From NCBI GenBank assembly GCA_036502165.1, contig DASXZC010000326.1, forward strand, positions 1-9,012: a stretch of 9,012 nt of DNA, written 5' to 3'. This stretch comes from F-183 sp036502165. GTDB taxonomy: Bacteria > Acidobacteriota > Terriglobia > Bryobacterales > Bryobacteraceae. Positions 1 through 6,274 of this stretch are shown here, piece by piece (the first letter of the stretch is position 1; each line of letters begins with the position of its first letter). The translations under genes and the position numbers were made by a program. The notes under the pieces were generated by a model, which did not search any database, was not told the origin of the DNA, and saw only the letters and a list, made by a program, of their open reading frames with translations.

Positions 1-504
1 GAAGGCCAGCCTGCGAGCCTGAAATCCGGCGAGTCCGAATCCGGGATCGATCGGCTCCTTCAAAATCTTCTCGGGCGTGTGCGCGGCGACCTCCTCGATT
101 TCCATGCCACCTTCAGAGGACGCCATGAAAACGTTCTTCCCGAGGGCGCGATCGAGGACGATTCCCAGATACAACTCGCGCTCGATCGGAAGCGTCTCTT
201 CAATCAGCAGGCGATGCACCAGGCGACCTTCAGGGCCGGTCTGATGCGTGACCAGCGTCATGCCGAGAATCTCGTTCGCCTTTTCGATTCCCTCGTCGAC
301 CGATTTCGCGATTTTCACGCCGCCGCCCTTGCCGCGTCCGCCGGCGTGGATCTGCGCTTTGACGACGCAGCTTCCGCCGGTCAGCGCGCATACTTCCTTT
401 ACCGCTGCCGCAGCCTCGTCCCTGGTCAACGCAACCTTGCCTCGGGGCACAGGCACGTTATACTTGGCCAACAGGGCTTTGGCCTGATACTCGTGAATCT
501 TCAT
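1..504 (-). CDS. sucC: Succinyl-CoA synthetase (ADP-forming) beta subunit, N-terminal part
   Basis: Beta subunit of succinate-CoA ligase, the TCA-cycle enzyme that interconverts succinyl-CoA and succinate with formation of ATP or GTP; it works in the cytoplasm with the alpha subunit SucD. The visible 168 residues begin MKIHEYQAKALLAKYNVPVP, the usual SucC N-terminus, and continue with the ATP-grasp nucleotide-binding stretch VVKAQIHAGGRGKGGGV (about residues 47-63) and LIEETLPIERELYLGIVLDR (about 100-119), all typical of the family. The protein normally has about 390 residues, so a little over half lies beyond the left edge, where sucD would be expected. The ATG at 502-504 is preceded by AGAGGA (plus positions 517-522), 12 bases away, slightly long but acceptable. 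The gene diverges from trpD across a 127-base gap in which I could not pick out a convincing promoter. Identity is secure; the incompleteness comes from the window edge only. Confidence 0.96.
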   Translation of the reverse strand, partial: MKIHEYQAKALLAKYNVPVPRGKVALTRDEAAAAVKEVCALTGGSCVVKAQIHAGGRGKGGGVKIAKSVDEGIEKANEILGMTLVTHQTGPEGRLVHRLLIEETLPIERELYLGIVLDRALGKNVFMASSEGGMEIEEVAAHTPEKILKEPIDPGFGLAGFQARRLAF

Positions 505-631
505 GACGGATTTCGATCCTCTTCGGGGATTGGGTTCAGCCTTGTGGGACTGACGCAGCCGGCAGCGGACGCCTCATTTGGCTCGCCGCGCGTACTCGAG
601 CGTTCCAGCAAAACCCAACACAAATCATAAC

Positions 632-1654
632 ATGTCGTTTCTTGGCTACTTACACAGGGTTTCGGACGGCGCCATCCTCAGCGCCGAGGATGCGCAGGAG
701 GCCATGGAGATGATCCTCGCAGGCCATGTCAGTTCGGCGCAGATCGCCGGCTTTGCGGTTGCCATCAAGATGCGCGGCGAAGTCGTGGATGAAGTGATCG
801 GATTCGCCCGGGCTATGCGGAAACATTCCGTGAAAGTCGATGTGGGCATCGAGGAAACTCTCATCGACACGTGCGGCACCGGCGGAGATGGCGCGGGAAC
901 GTTCAATGTTTCGACCGTCGCCGCGTTCGTCGTGTGCGGCGCGGGGCTGAAGGTCGCGAAGCATGGCAATCGCTCGGCCTCGGGAGTGTTCGGCAGCGCG
1001 GATCTGCTCGAGGCGCTGGGCGTCGAAATTGACGTCGCTCCGGAAGAATGCGCACGTGCAATTCGCGAAATTGGAATCGGATTTCTTTTTGCACCCGCAT
1101 TGCATCCGGCGATGAAACATGCGCGCGAGGCTCGCACGGAACTCAAGATGAGGACGGTCTTCAATCTGCTCGGTCCGCTCACGAATCCAGCGGGGGCGCA
1201 GGTGCAACTGATCGGCGCTCCCTCGGAGCAGGCCGCCAGGATCATGGCGGAAGCCCTGTGCGACCTCGGAACGCGCAGGGCCCTAGTCGTGCATGGGCTG
1301 GATGGGCTCGATGAGATCAGCACTACGGGTCCTACAGAGGTGTACGAAGCCTGCGAAGGGCGCGTATCCCGCCACTTATGGACTCCGGCCGACTTCGGCG
1401 TGCCGCGGACCGTCCTGTCAAAATTGATTCCCGATCGCCGTGAAGATAATGTTGAAATTGCCAGAGAAATCCTATCGGGGCGCAGCGGTGCGCATCGTGA
1501 CATCGTGCTTGTGAACTCGGCCGCGGCGCTTTGGGCGGCCGGGCGCGTGACCGATTTACGGGCCGGCGTGAAGGTCGCGGGAGAGAGTATCGATTCGGGA
1601 GCGGCGGCCCATAAGCTGGACCACTTAATAAAGTTCCACAGGCGAATCACCTAG
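632..1654 (+). CDS. trpD: Anthranilate phosphoribosyltransferase
   Basis: Second enzyme of tryptophan synthesis: transfers the phosphoribosyl group of PRPP to anthranilate. The 340-residue protein has the normal length. It starts with the small helical domain (MSFLGYLHRVSDG..., with SAEDAQEAMEMILAG at about 17-31). The PRPP site follows as DTCGTGGDGAGTFNVST (79-95), then KHGNRSASG (110-118), the anthranilate-side segment RTELKMRTVFNLLGPLTNP (168-186), and the metal-binding DE pair in HGLDGLDEIS (221-230, D227/E228). All key motifs are intact. The ATG at 632 is chosen because it matches the usual family N-terminus; an in-frame TTG at 578 would add 18 residues with no family counterpart. No clear Shine-Dalgarno precedes the ATG (upstream is AT-rich ...CAAATCATAAC). 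No other trp gene is visible, so the pathway genes are probably dispersed. A hairpin begins 6 bases after the stop. Confidence 0.97.
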   Translation: MSFLGYLHRVSDGAILSAEDAQEAMEMILAGHVSSAQIAGFAVAIKMRGEVVDEVIGFARAMRKHSVKVDVGIEETLIDTCGTGGDGAGTFNVSTVAAFVVCGAGLKVAKHGNRSASGVFGSADLLEALGVEIDVAPEECARAIREIGIGFLFAPALHPAMKHAREARTELKMRTVFNLLGPLTNPAGAQVQLIGAPSEQAARIMAEALCDLGTRRALVVHGLDGLDEISTTGPTEVYEACEGRVSRHLWTPADFGVPRTVLSKLIPDRREDNVEIAREILSGRSGAHRDIVLVNSAAALWAAGRVTDLRAGVKVAGESIDSGAAAHKLDHLIKFHRRIT

Positions 1655-1660
1655 CTATTG

Positions 1661-1689
1661 ATTTACATTAGTACTGATCTAGTGTAAAT
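1661..1689 (+). terminator. Hairpin after trpD, possible terminator or operator
   Basis: The arms ATTTACATTAG (1661-1671) and CTAGTGTAAAT (1679-1689) pair over 11 bases with one G-T wobble and a 7-base loop, starting 6 bases after the trpD stop. The position suits transcription termination. The stem is AT-rich and no run of T follows, so it is not a textbook intrinsic terminator. An operator for the downstream peptide gene is the main alternative. Confidence 0.3.
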
Positions 1690-1700
1690 TCCCAGTGCAT

Positions 1701-1714
1701 CTTCTACGTAGAAG
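1701..1714. repeat. Perfect 14-bp palindrome
   Basis: CTTCTACGTAGAAG is its own reverse complement over all 14 bases. It has no room for a loop, so a binding site for a dimeric DNA-binding protein is more plausible than an RNA structure. It lies 11 bases beyond the trpD-proximal hairpin and about 250 bases upstream of the small peptide gene. No regulator is identified. Confidence 0.4.
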
Positions 1715-1744
1715 GTACATATTTACGCCCGAAGTACGAAATCG

Positions 1745-1756
1745 TTATTGCAATAA
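1745..1756. repeat. Perfect 12-bp palindrome
   Basis: TTATTGCAATAA is a perfect 12-base palindrome, the third inverted repeat within about 100 bases. It overlaps the weak TTGCAA -35-like hexamer, the arrangement expected for an operator over a promoter; this is inference from position only. Short AT-rich palindromes also occur by chance. Confidence 0.3.
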
Positions 1757-1950
1757 AGAAATTGCTCTGATAGTGTCTCGTTAGGAGATGTCCTCACATA
1801 TCTCCGGTCCCTAAAAACGGCCTGCCGGATCGCTGTGGATTTATATCCGGCCGGTGTTCTGAAACCGATGAGTTTCTCCGTGTGCGCTCGTGCATGCGGC
1901 GTTTGAAGGGGCGGGTGGATTGCGAAGGCATTCGAAATACGAAGATTAGA

Positions 1951-1956
1951 AAGGAG
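1951..1956 (+). promoter_or_regulatory. Strong ribosome binding site of the small peptide gene
   Basis: AAGGAG (within AGAAAGGAG, 1948-1956) ends 6 bases before the ATG at 1963. It is one of the best Shine-Dalgarno matches in the window and the main reason to accept a gene of only 37 codons. It also decides the start: the same frame is open from 1882, but that upstream codon has no such site. Confidence 0.75.
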
Positions 1957-1962
1957 AATTCA

Positions 1963-2076
1963 ATGAAGCTCAAAACAAATCTGAAGGCAGGCGGTGGCTG
2001 GGTGTTGCCCACGACTCCGACCACGCCGACGCCGAACCCCGGCCCGCAACCGGACAGCGTCACGTGGGGCACCTAG
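1963..2076 (+). CDS. 37-residue Thr/Pro-rich small peptide, unknown function (possible RiPP-like precursor)
   Basis: I do not recognise a characterised family. The peptide begins MKLKTNLKAGGGWVLP, continues with a Thr/Pro-rich stretch (TTPTTPTPNPGPQP, about 17-30) and ends DSVTWGT. The first 9 residues are basic and polar (Lys 2, 4, 8), followed by Gly-Gly-Gly at 10-12; tryptophans sit at 13 and 35. There is no cysteine, no transmembrane segment and no normal signal peptide. A short charged leader, a GG junction and an unusual Pro/Thr/Trp tail are the outline of a ribosomally made peptide that is cleaved or modified. No maturation enzyme, protease or exporter lies beside it, so that reading is inference. 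The KTNLKAGG beginning resembles short uncharacterised bacterial ORFs I recall, but I cannot verify this. Support for translation: AAGGAG 6 bases before the ATG, a clean stop, and a long palindrome-rich leader. It stands alone, with trpD upstream on the same strand and the pyrimidine operon converging from the right. Confidence 0.6.
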   Translation: MKLKTNLKAGGGWVLPTTPTTPTPNPGPQPDSVTWGT

Positions 2077-2262
2077 GCTTCTCTTCGCATAGACGCCAAG
2101 GACGACGTCGATTTGCATCCGAATCATAGCTCGCAGGCCGCTAGCCGGGGGCGGATGGTCCCGGACCACAATTGAATACTCAGCGCAATTCAACGCGCGG
2201 ATGGGGTCGGCTCCTCCACTGGATGAGTGAGCGGCCGCCGCGCGTTTTGCGCGTTTATCGGG
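2077..2262. other. Convergent intergenic region without a gene
   Basis: These 186 bases separate the ends of the peptide gene (plus) and hyuC (minus). I see no gene. They include the odd palindrome GGTCCCGGACC (2157-2167), a loose inverted repeat TTGAAT 2172-2177 with ATTCAA 2188-2193, and a 5-bp GC stem CGCGC 2239-2243 with GCGCG 2249-2253 that is followed by TTT on the plus strand. None is a convincing intrinsic terminator for hyuC, because no T-run follows on the minus strand. Confidence 0.5.
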
Positions 2263-3501
2263 CTATTTCGAGAGGATCCAGTCAGCGGTCTTCGACGCCA
2301 GCCGATCGAGAGCCTGGACCGCCAGTTCCAGATGCTCTTCACGAGTGTCCTCGATTTTGTTGTGGCTGATGCCGCCGAGCGATTGCACGAAGAGCATGAC
2401 CGTTGGAATGCCGGCTCGCGATGCTTCCGCCGCGTCGTGGAGCGGACCACTCGGCAGCATGTGTGATGCCCCCGCGACTTCTTCAATCGATTCTTTCAAA
2501 AAGCCAATTAATTCAGGATGGAACGGAACCGGCTCGATGTTCCAGATTCGCGACCATTCGACTGTGCATCCTTCTTCACTCGCGAACCGGCGGCTCGCGG
2601 CTTGCGCCTCGTCGAACATCATCTGCAACACCGCGGGATCGAGGTCGCGCTGATCGAGCGTCGTCTCACAACGGCCGACCACGGCTGTGACGATGCCCGG
2701 GAACGTCTTGACGCTGCCCATGGTGCAGACGGCGTCCGGATGCTTGCCGGCGATCGTGCGGATCTCGAGCGCTAGCTTCGCGGCGGCGGCGAGGGCATCG
2801 CGGCGGACCTTCATCGGCGTCGATCCTGAATGGGCTTCCTGTCCATGGAACGTGATCGCGTGGCGCTCGACGCCTTTGGTGCCCATGACGACTCCGAGCG
2901 GCAGGTTCAGGCGCTCGAGCACGGGGCCTTGTTCGATGTGCAGTTCGAGGTAGGCGGCGGCGTTCTTCTGCTCCTTAGTAGCGTCGGGGAATTGATCGAT
3001 CGACACGCCGCAGGATTTGAGGGCGTCCTCGAGCCGGATCCCCTCGCGATCAGTGCGTCCGCGATCGGCGGCGATTGAGTGGGTGCCCGCGAATGCGGAG
3101 GAGCCTAGCAGACTGCGTCCGAAGCGAGCGCCTTCTTCGTCGGCCCAATCGACTAGGCGGATCGTCAAGGGCGGATGACCGTTGTATTGGTCGTTGAATC
3201 GTCGCAGAACTTCGAGGCCCGCCATGAGGTCGAGCGCTCCATCGAGCCATCCACCATTCGGGACGGAGTCGAGATGGCCGCCGAGCAGCAGTGCCTTTTC
3301 CGATTCGCCTTTGAGCGTCACCCAGTTGTTGCCGGCGGCATCGAGGTGGTGCTCGACGGGGAGGTCCTTCAGCTTGGTCGCGAACCATTCGCGAGCCTTG
3401 AGCCACATCGGCGTCCAGGCGACGCGCTGGGCTCCGTTGTCGTCGGAGGTCAGCGCGCGGAGTTCCTTCAGTTCTTCGATGGTCCGTTTCGGGTTCAACA
3501 T
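2263..3501 (-). CDS. hyuC: M20-family Zn-dependent amidohydrolase (beta-ureidopropionase / N-carbamoyl-amino-acid hydrolase type)
   Basis: Probably the last step of reductive pyrimidine breakdown: hydrolysis of N-carbamoyl-beta-alanine (or the 3-aminoisobutyrate form) to the beta-amino acid, CO2 and ammonia. The 412 residues match the bimetallic M20/AllC-HyuC family in length and motifs: GGHLDSVPNGGWLDGAL (74-90; metal ligand H76, bridging D87), the DEEG acid pair (E122/E123), LHIEQGPVLE (187-196; H188), the dimerisation/lid segment GQEAHSGSTPM..RRDA (220-236), SGPLHDAAEAS (351-361) and GISHNKIEDT (377-386; H380). The motifs alone do not separate beta-ureidopropionase from L-N-carbamoylase or allantoate amidohydrolase; the assignment comes from operon context. 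It is a different fold from the nitrilase-like beta-ureidopropionase of animals. It starts 7 bases after the hydantoinase stop, without a clear Shine-Dalgarno, so it is probably translationally coupled. Last gene of the operon. Confidence 0.9.
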   Translation of the reverse strand: MLNPKRTIEELKELRALTSDDNGAQRVAWTPMWLKAREWFATKLKDLPVEHHLDAAGNNWVTLKGESEKALLLGGHLDSVPNGGWLDGALDLMAGLEVLRRFNDQYNGHPPLTIRLVDWADEEGARFGRSLLGSSAFAGTHSIAADRGRTDREGIRLEDALKSCGVSIDQFPDATKEQKNAAAYLELHIEQGPVLERLNLPLGVVMGTKGVERHAITFHGQEAHSGSTPMKVRRDALAAAAKLALEIRTIAGKHPDAVCTMGSVKTFPGIVTAVVGRCETTLDQRDLDPAVLQMMFDEAQAASRRFASEEGCTVEWSRIWNIEPVPFHPELIGFLKESIEEVAGASHMLPSGPLHDAAEASRAGIPTVMLFVQSLGGISHNKIEDTREEHLELAVQALDRLASKTADWILSK

Positions 3502-3508
3502 ATGGGGA

Positions 3509-4891
3509 TCAGAAATACTGCGGATCGCGCTTCAGAAGACGTCCTCGTTTGGCGTCGCCGACGAATCTTCCATTGCGCACTTGCACTTTGCCTCGAACCG
3601 TCACGACGGAGGGACGCCCTTCGATTTCGAATCCTTCGAAGCCGTTGTAGTCGTTGTTGACGTGCTGAGTCTTGGCGGAAATGACGCCGCGGTAATTGGG
3701 ATCGTAGATGACAATGTCCGCGTCAGAGCCGGCAGCGATCGTACCCTTGCGAGGATACAAGCCGAACAATTTTGCGGCGCGTGTAGACGCCGCGTCGACG
3801 AAGCGGTCGAGCTTGAGGGATCCGCGTTTGACGCCGTAGGTGTAGAGGAGATTGACGCGGTCCTCGATGCCGGGAATGCCGTTGGGAATTTGCGTGAATG
3901 CCTCGTCGCCGAGGTGTTTCTGTGCAACATCGAAGGGGCAGTGATCGGTGCCGACCGTGTCAATGATGCCGGTCGCGAGCGCGTTCCACAAATAGCGCTG
4001 ATTGCGTTTCGCCCGCAGTGGCGGAGACATGACGTGCTTCATTCCTTCGACGCCGGGACGCTCGGCGTAGGTCTTGTCGAGCAAGAAGTGCGGGATGACG
4101 GATTCGATCGAGATTTTGACTCCGCGAGTCTTGGCGGCGAGAGCGGCGCGCAAGGCCATGTAGCAGGATAAATGGACTACGTACCCGGCCGCTCCCGTAT
4201 TTTCGAGGAACGTGGCGAAGCGATTCGTGCCCTCCGCCTCGACGGATTCGGGACGCGAGGGCTCGTGCCATTCGGGTCCTGTCTTGCCTTGCGCGAGCAG
4301 GAATTGCTGCAAGCGTCCAACGAGTTCCGCGTTCTCGCAATGAGCGGTCGTGATGACTCCGAGCTTGCGCGCGAGCGTGAGCGTCTGATACATCTCGCCA
4401 TCATCGACGCCGAAGAAATTCTTGTAGGCGAGGAAGATTTTGAACGAACTGATGCCATCGGCGACGATCTCTTTGAGCTGCGACTCCGTCTTGTCGTCGT
4501 AGCGCGTGACCGACATGTGGAACGAATAGTCGCACGCGGAGTTCTGCTCGGCCTTCGACTTCCACAAATGATAGCCCTCGAGCGCGTCGTCATTGCGGTT
4601 CGGGCAGCACATCTCGATGAAGGTCGTAGTGCCTCCGACGAGCGCGGCGATGCTGCCTGTCGTGTGCGTATCCTTTGCGAAGGTCGCCATGAAAGGCAGA
4701 TAGATGTGGACGTGCGGATCGATGAAACCGGGGAACACCAGCTTGCCTGTCGCGTCGATAATTTCAGCATCCGGAGGCGCGTCGAGGTTGGTTCCGATCC
4801 GTGTGATCGTCTCGTCTTCGATGTAAATGTCGACCCCGCTCGCGCGGGAGTCGGAGTTGACTATGTCGGCGTTGCGGATGAGCAGTGGCAA
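3509..4891 (-). CDS. Dihydropyrimidinase (D-hydantoinase family)
   Basis: Cyclic amidohydrolase that opens 5,6-dihydrouracil or dihydrothymine to N-carbamoyl-beta-amino acids; family members also act on 5-substituted hydantoins. The 460-residue length is normal. The binuclear zinc site is complete: DPHVHIYLPF (H60, H62), the carbamylated lysine in SFKIFLAYK (K151), HCEN (H184), VHLSC (H240) and GTDHCPF (D316). Y156 matches the substrate-contacting tyrosine that follows the lysine. The C-terminus has the usual GSDADIVIYDPN and an NDYNGFEGFEIEGRP stretch. The start is a TTG (minus 4891-4889): an in-frame TAG, itself the preA stop, lies just 3 codons upstream, and the next in-frame ATG would only be Met68, removing the metal-binding histidines. 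AGGT (plus 4899-4902), overlapping the preA stop, gives a 7-base spacer. Nine bases separate it from preA and 7 from hyuC. The symbols hydA, pydB or dht are all used, so I leave the symbol empty. Confidence 0.94.
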   Translation of the reverse strand: MPLLIRNADIVNSDSRASGVDIYIEDETITRIGTNLDAPPDAEIIDATGKLVFPGFIDPHVHIYLPFMATFAKDTHTTGSIAALVGGTTTFIEMCCPNRNDDALEGYHLWKSKAEQNSACDYSFHMSVTRYDDKTESQLKEIVADGISSFKIFLAYKNFFGVDDGEMYQTLTLARKLGVITTAHCENAELVGRLQQFLLAQGKTGPEWHEPSRPESVEAEGTNRFATFLENTGAAGYVVHLSCYMALRAALAAKTRGVKISIESVIPHFLLDKTYAERPGVEGMKHVMSPPLRAKRNQRYLWNALATGIIDTVGTDHCPFDVAQKHLGDEAFTQIPNGIPGIEDRVNLLYTYGVKRGSLKLDRFVDAASTRAAKLFGLYPRKGTIAAGSDADIVIYDPNYRGVISAKTQHVNNDYNGFEGFEIEGRPSVVTVRGKVQVRNGRFVGDAKRGRLLKRDPQYF

Positions 4892-4900
4892 GGGCGTTAC

Positions 4901-6274
4901 CTAGTGGATGTGGATTCCCATCTTCTCCCGATATTGTTTCATGGCTTCCCAGTCCTCGGTGACGATGCGATTTTCGGAACTGAGCTGATCCCAGGTGATC
5001 GCGGGGCGCAAGGGCGGAAGCTCCACCATGCGAATGCAATCGTCGACTGGGCAGATGTTATAACAAAGGCGGCAGCCGACACAATCATCCTCGCGGACTT
5101 TCGGCTGCGGCCGCATGCCGACCGCTTCCTGCCTGCCGTTCGAGCTGACTTCGTATGAGTAAGGCTCGACGAGCGCGCCGTCGCGGATGAGGTCGATGCA
5201 CTGATGCGCGGTGTCGTTGCATGCGACATAGCACATGTTGCACTTGATACATTTCGCTTCGTCGATGCGTGCGACAGCGCGGAAGGAGAGATCGAGATCC
5301 TTGAAATCGGAAATGCGCGTGAGGCTCTTGCCGACCAACTCGGGGATGGTCTTGAATCCCTTCGCATCCATCCAATTCGAGAGGCCGTCGCAGAGATCCT
5401 CGATGATGCGGAAGCCGTAATGCATGACCGCCGTGCAGACTTGCAGGCTGGTCGCGCCGAGCAGGAGGAATTCGGCCGCGTCCTTCCACGTGCTGATGCC
5501 GCCCATGCCGCTGATGGGGATTTTGATCGCGGCATCAGTGCCGAGCGACGACAGCATATTCAGCGCGACCGGCTTGACCGCGGGACCCGCATAGCCGCCG
5601 TGTCCGCCCTTGCCTCCGATGTTTGGCGAGATCTCGAACGTGTCGAGATCGACGCCGCAAATCGAGTTGATGGTATTGATCAGCGACAACGCATTCGCAC
5701 CCGCGCGGACGGCCGCATGCGCGGGAGGAACTACGCTCGCGACGTTCGGAGTCAGCTTGACGATGATCGGAATCTTCGCCGCTTCCATCACCCAGCGCGT
5801 GATCTGTTCGCAATACTCGGGGACTTGGCCGACAGCCGCGCCCATGCCGCGCTCGCTCATGCCATGTGGACAGCCGTAGTTGAGTTCAATCGCGTCGGCG
5901 CCGGTGTCCTCGATTTTATGTATGATGTCGCGCCAGGCTTCCGGAGTCGATTCAACCATGGCTGAGACGATCACCGCGCGGCCGGGCCAGTTGCGTTTAA
6001 CCTCCGCGATCTCGCGCAGATTGACTTCGAGCGGACGGTCGGAAATCAGCTCGACGTTGTTGATCGCGAGCATCCGCTGGCCGTTGTAATGCCACGCGCC
6101 GTAGCGATTCGATACGTTCAACACCGGTGCGCCGATCGTCTTCCAAACGGCTCCGCCCCATCCGGCTTCGAAGGCTTTGTTGACTTGGAATCCGGAATTG
6201 GCGGGCGGCGCCGAGGCCAGCCAGAATGGATTCGGCGACTTGACGCCGCAAAAGTCGATCGAGAGATCAGCCAT
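4901..6274 (-). CDS. preA: NAD(P)-dependent dihydropyrimidine dehydrogenase, subunit PreA
   Basis: Catalytic FMN and iron-sulfur subunit of the enzyme that reduces uracil and thymine to their dihydro forms, partnered with PreT. The 457 residues comprise a dihydroorotate-dehydrogenase-like TIM barrel (about 1-325) followed by two 4Fe-4S clusters. Barrel motifs are NPFWLASAPPANSG (15-28), the active-site loop ELNYGCPHGMSERGMGAAVG (130-149) and IVKLTPNV (171-178). Cys135 aligns with the general-acid cysteine of mammalian DPD; the residue before it is Gly where the mammalian enzyme has Ser. Cluster motifs are CIKCNMCYVAC (C342, C345, C348, C352) and CVGCRLCYNIC (C398, C401, C404, C408). The ATG at 6274 is chosen because family homology begins there (MADLSIDFCG) and GGAG (plus 6282-6285) sits 7 bases upstream. 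The frame is open to 6382, but the extra 36 residues only shadow preT. It overlaps the preT stop by 8 bases, so the two subunits are probably made by coupled translation. Confidence 0.95.
   Translation of the reverse strand: MADLSIDFCGVKSPNPFWLASAPPANSGFQVNKAFEAGWGGAVWKTIGAPVLNVSNRYGAWHYNGQRMLAINNVELISDRPLEVNLREIAEVKRNWPGRAVIVSAMVESTPEAWRDIIHKIEDTGADAIELNYGCPHGMSERGMGAAVGQVPEYCEQITRWVMEAAKIPIIVKLTPNVASVVPPAHAAVRAGANALSLINTINSICGVDLDTFEISPNIGGKGGHGGYAGPAVKPVALNMLSSLGTDAAIKIPISGMGGISTWKDAAEFLLLGATSLQVCTAVMHYGFRIIEDLCDGLSNWMDAKGFKTIPELVGKSLTRISDFKDLDLSFRAVARIDEAKCIKCNMCYVACNDTAHQCIDLIRDGALVEPYSYEVSSNGRQEAVGMRPQPKVREDDCVGCRLCYNICPVDDCIRMVELPPLRPAITWDQLSSENRIVTEDWEAMKQYREKMGIHIH

Larger units (their letters stand above)
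1655..1962. other. Gene-poor, palindrome-rich intergenic region
   Basis: These 308 bases hold no reading frame that I believe is translated. They are more AT-rich than the flanking genes in the first 120 bases and contain three notable inverted repeats (1661-1689, 1701-1714, 1745-1756; listed separately). Weaker ones are GGAGAT 1784-1789 with ATCTCC 1800-1805, and GCCGGAT 1824-1830 with ATCCGGC 1845-1851. No tRNA cloverleaf was seen. A very weak promoter-like pair, TTGCAA at 1749-1754 and TAGTGT at 1771-1776 (16-base spacer), points toward the small peptide gene, but I would not rely on it. The region probably carries the end of the trpD transcript and the promoter and 5' leader of the peptide gene. 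Confidence 0.6.

Noticed and set aside
578..631. TTG start extending trpD by 18 residues
   Set aside because: The extension has no TrpD counterpart and no ribosome binding site; the ATG at 632 matches the family start.
646..1650. 334-codon open frame antisense to trpD
   Set aside because: It lies entirely opposite a gene with all TrpD motifs. Its Ser/Ala/Arg-rich translation has no domain, and long antisense frames are common in GC-rich DNA.
1788..1814. Eight-codon leader peptide (ATG directly after TAGGAG)
   Set aside because: The Shine-Dalgarno-like bases abut the ATG, leaving no spacer, and the peptide has no regulatory codon run.
1794..2072. Minus-strand 92-codon frame over the small peptide gene
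   Set aside because: No ribosome binding site, and its Gly/Val stretch is simply the complement of the Thr/Pro codons; the plus-strand reading has the strong Shine-Dalgarno.
2231..2256. GC-rich hairpin as hyuC terminator
   Set aside because: The stem is only 5 bp and no T-run follows on the minus strand; the TTT occurs on the other strand, where no nearby gene ends.
3182..4171. 329-codon plus-strand frame
   Set aside because: Opposite hyuC and the hydantoinase gene, crossing their boundary, with low-complexity translation; a shadow.
4172..5158. 328-codon plus-strand frame
   Set aside because: It runs opposite both the hydantoinase and preA genes, across their junction, with an Arg/Asp/Glu-rich translation and no recognisable motif; a shadow frame.
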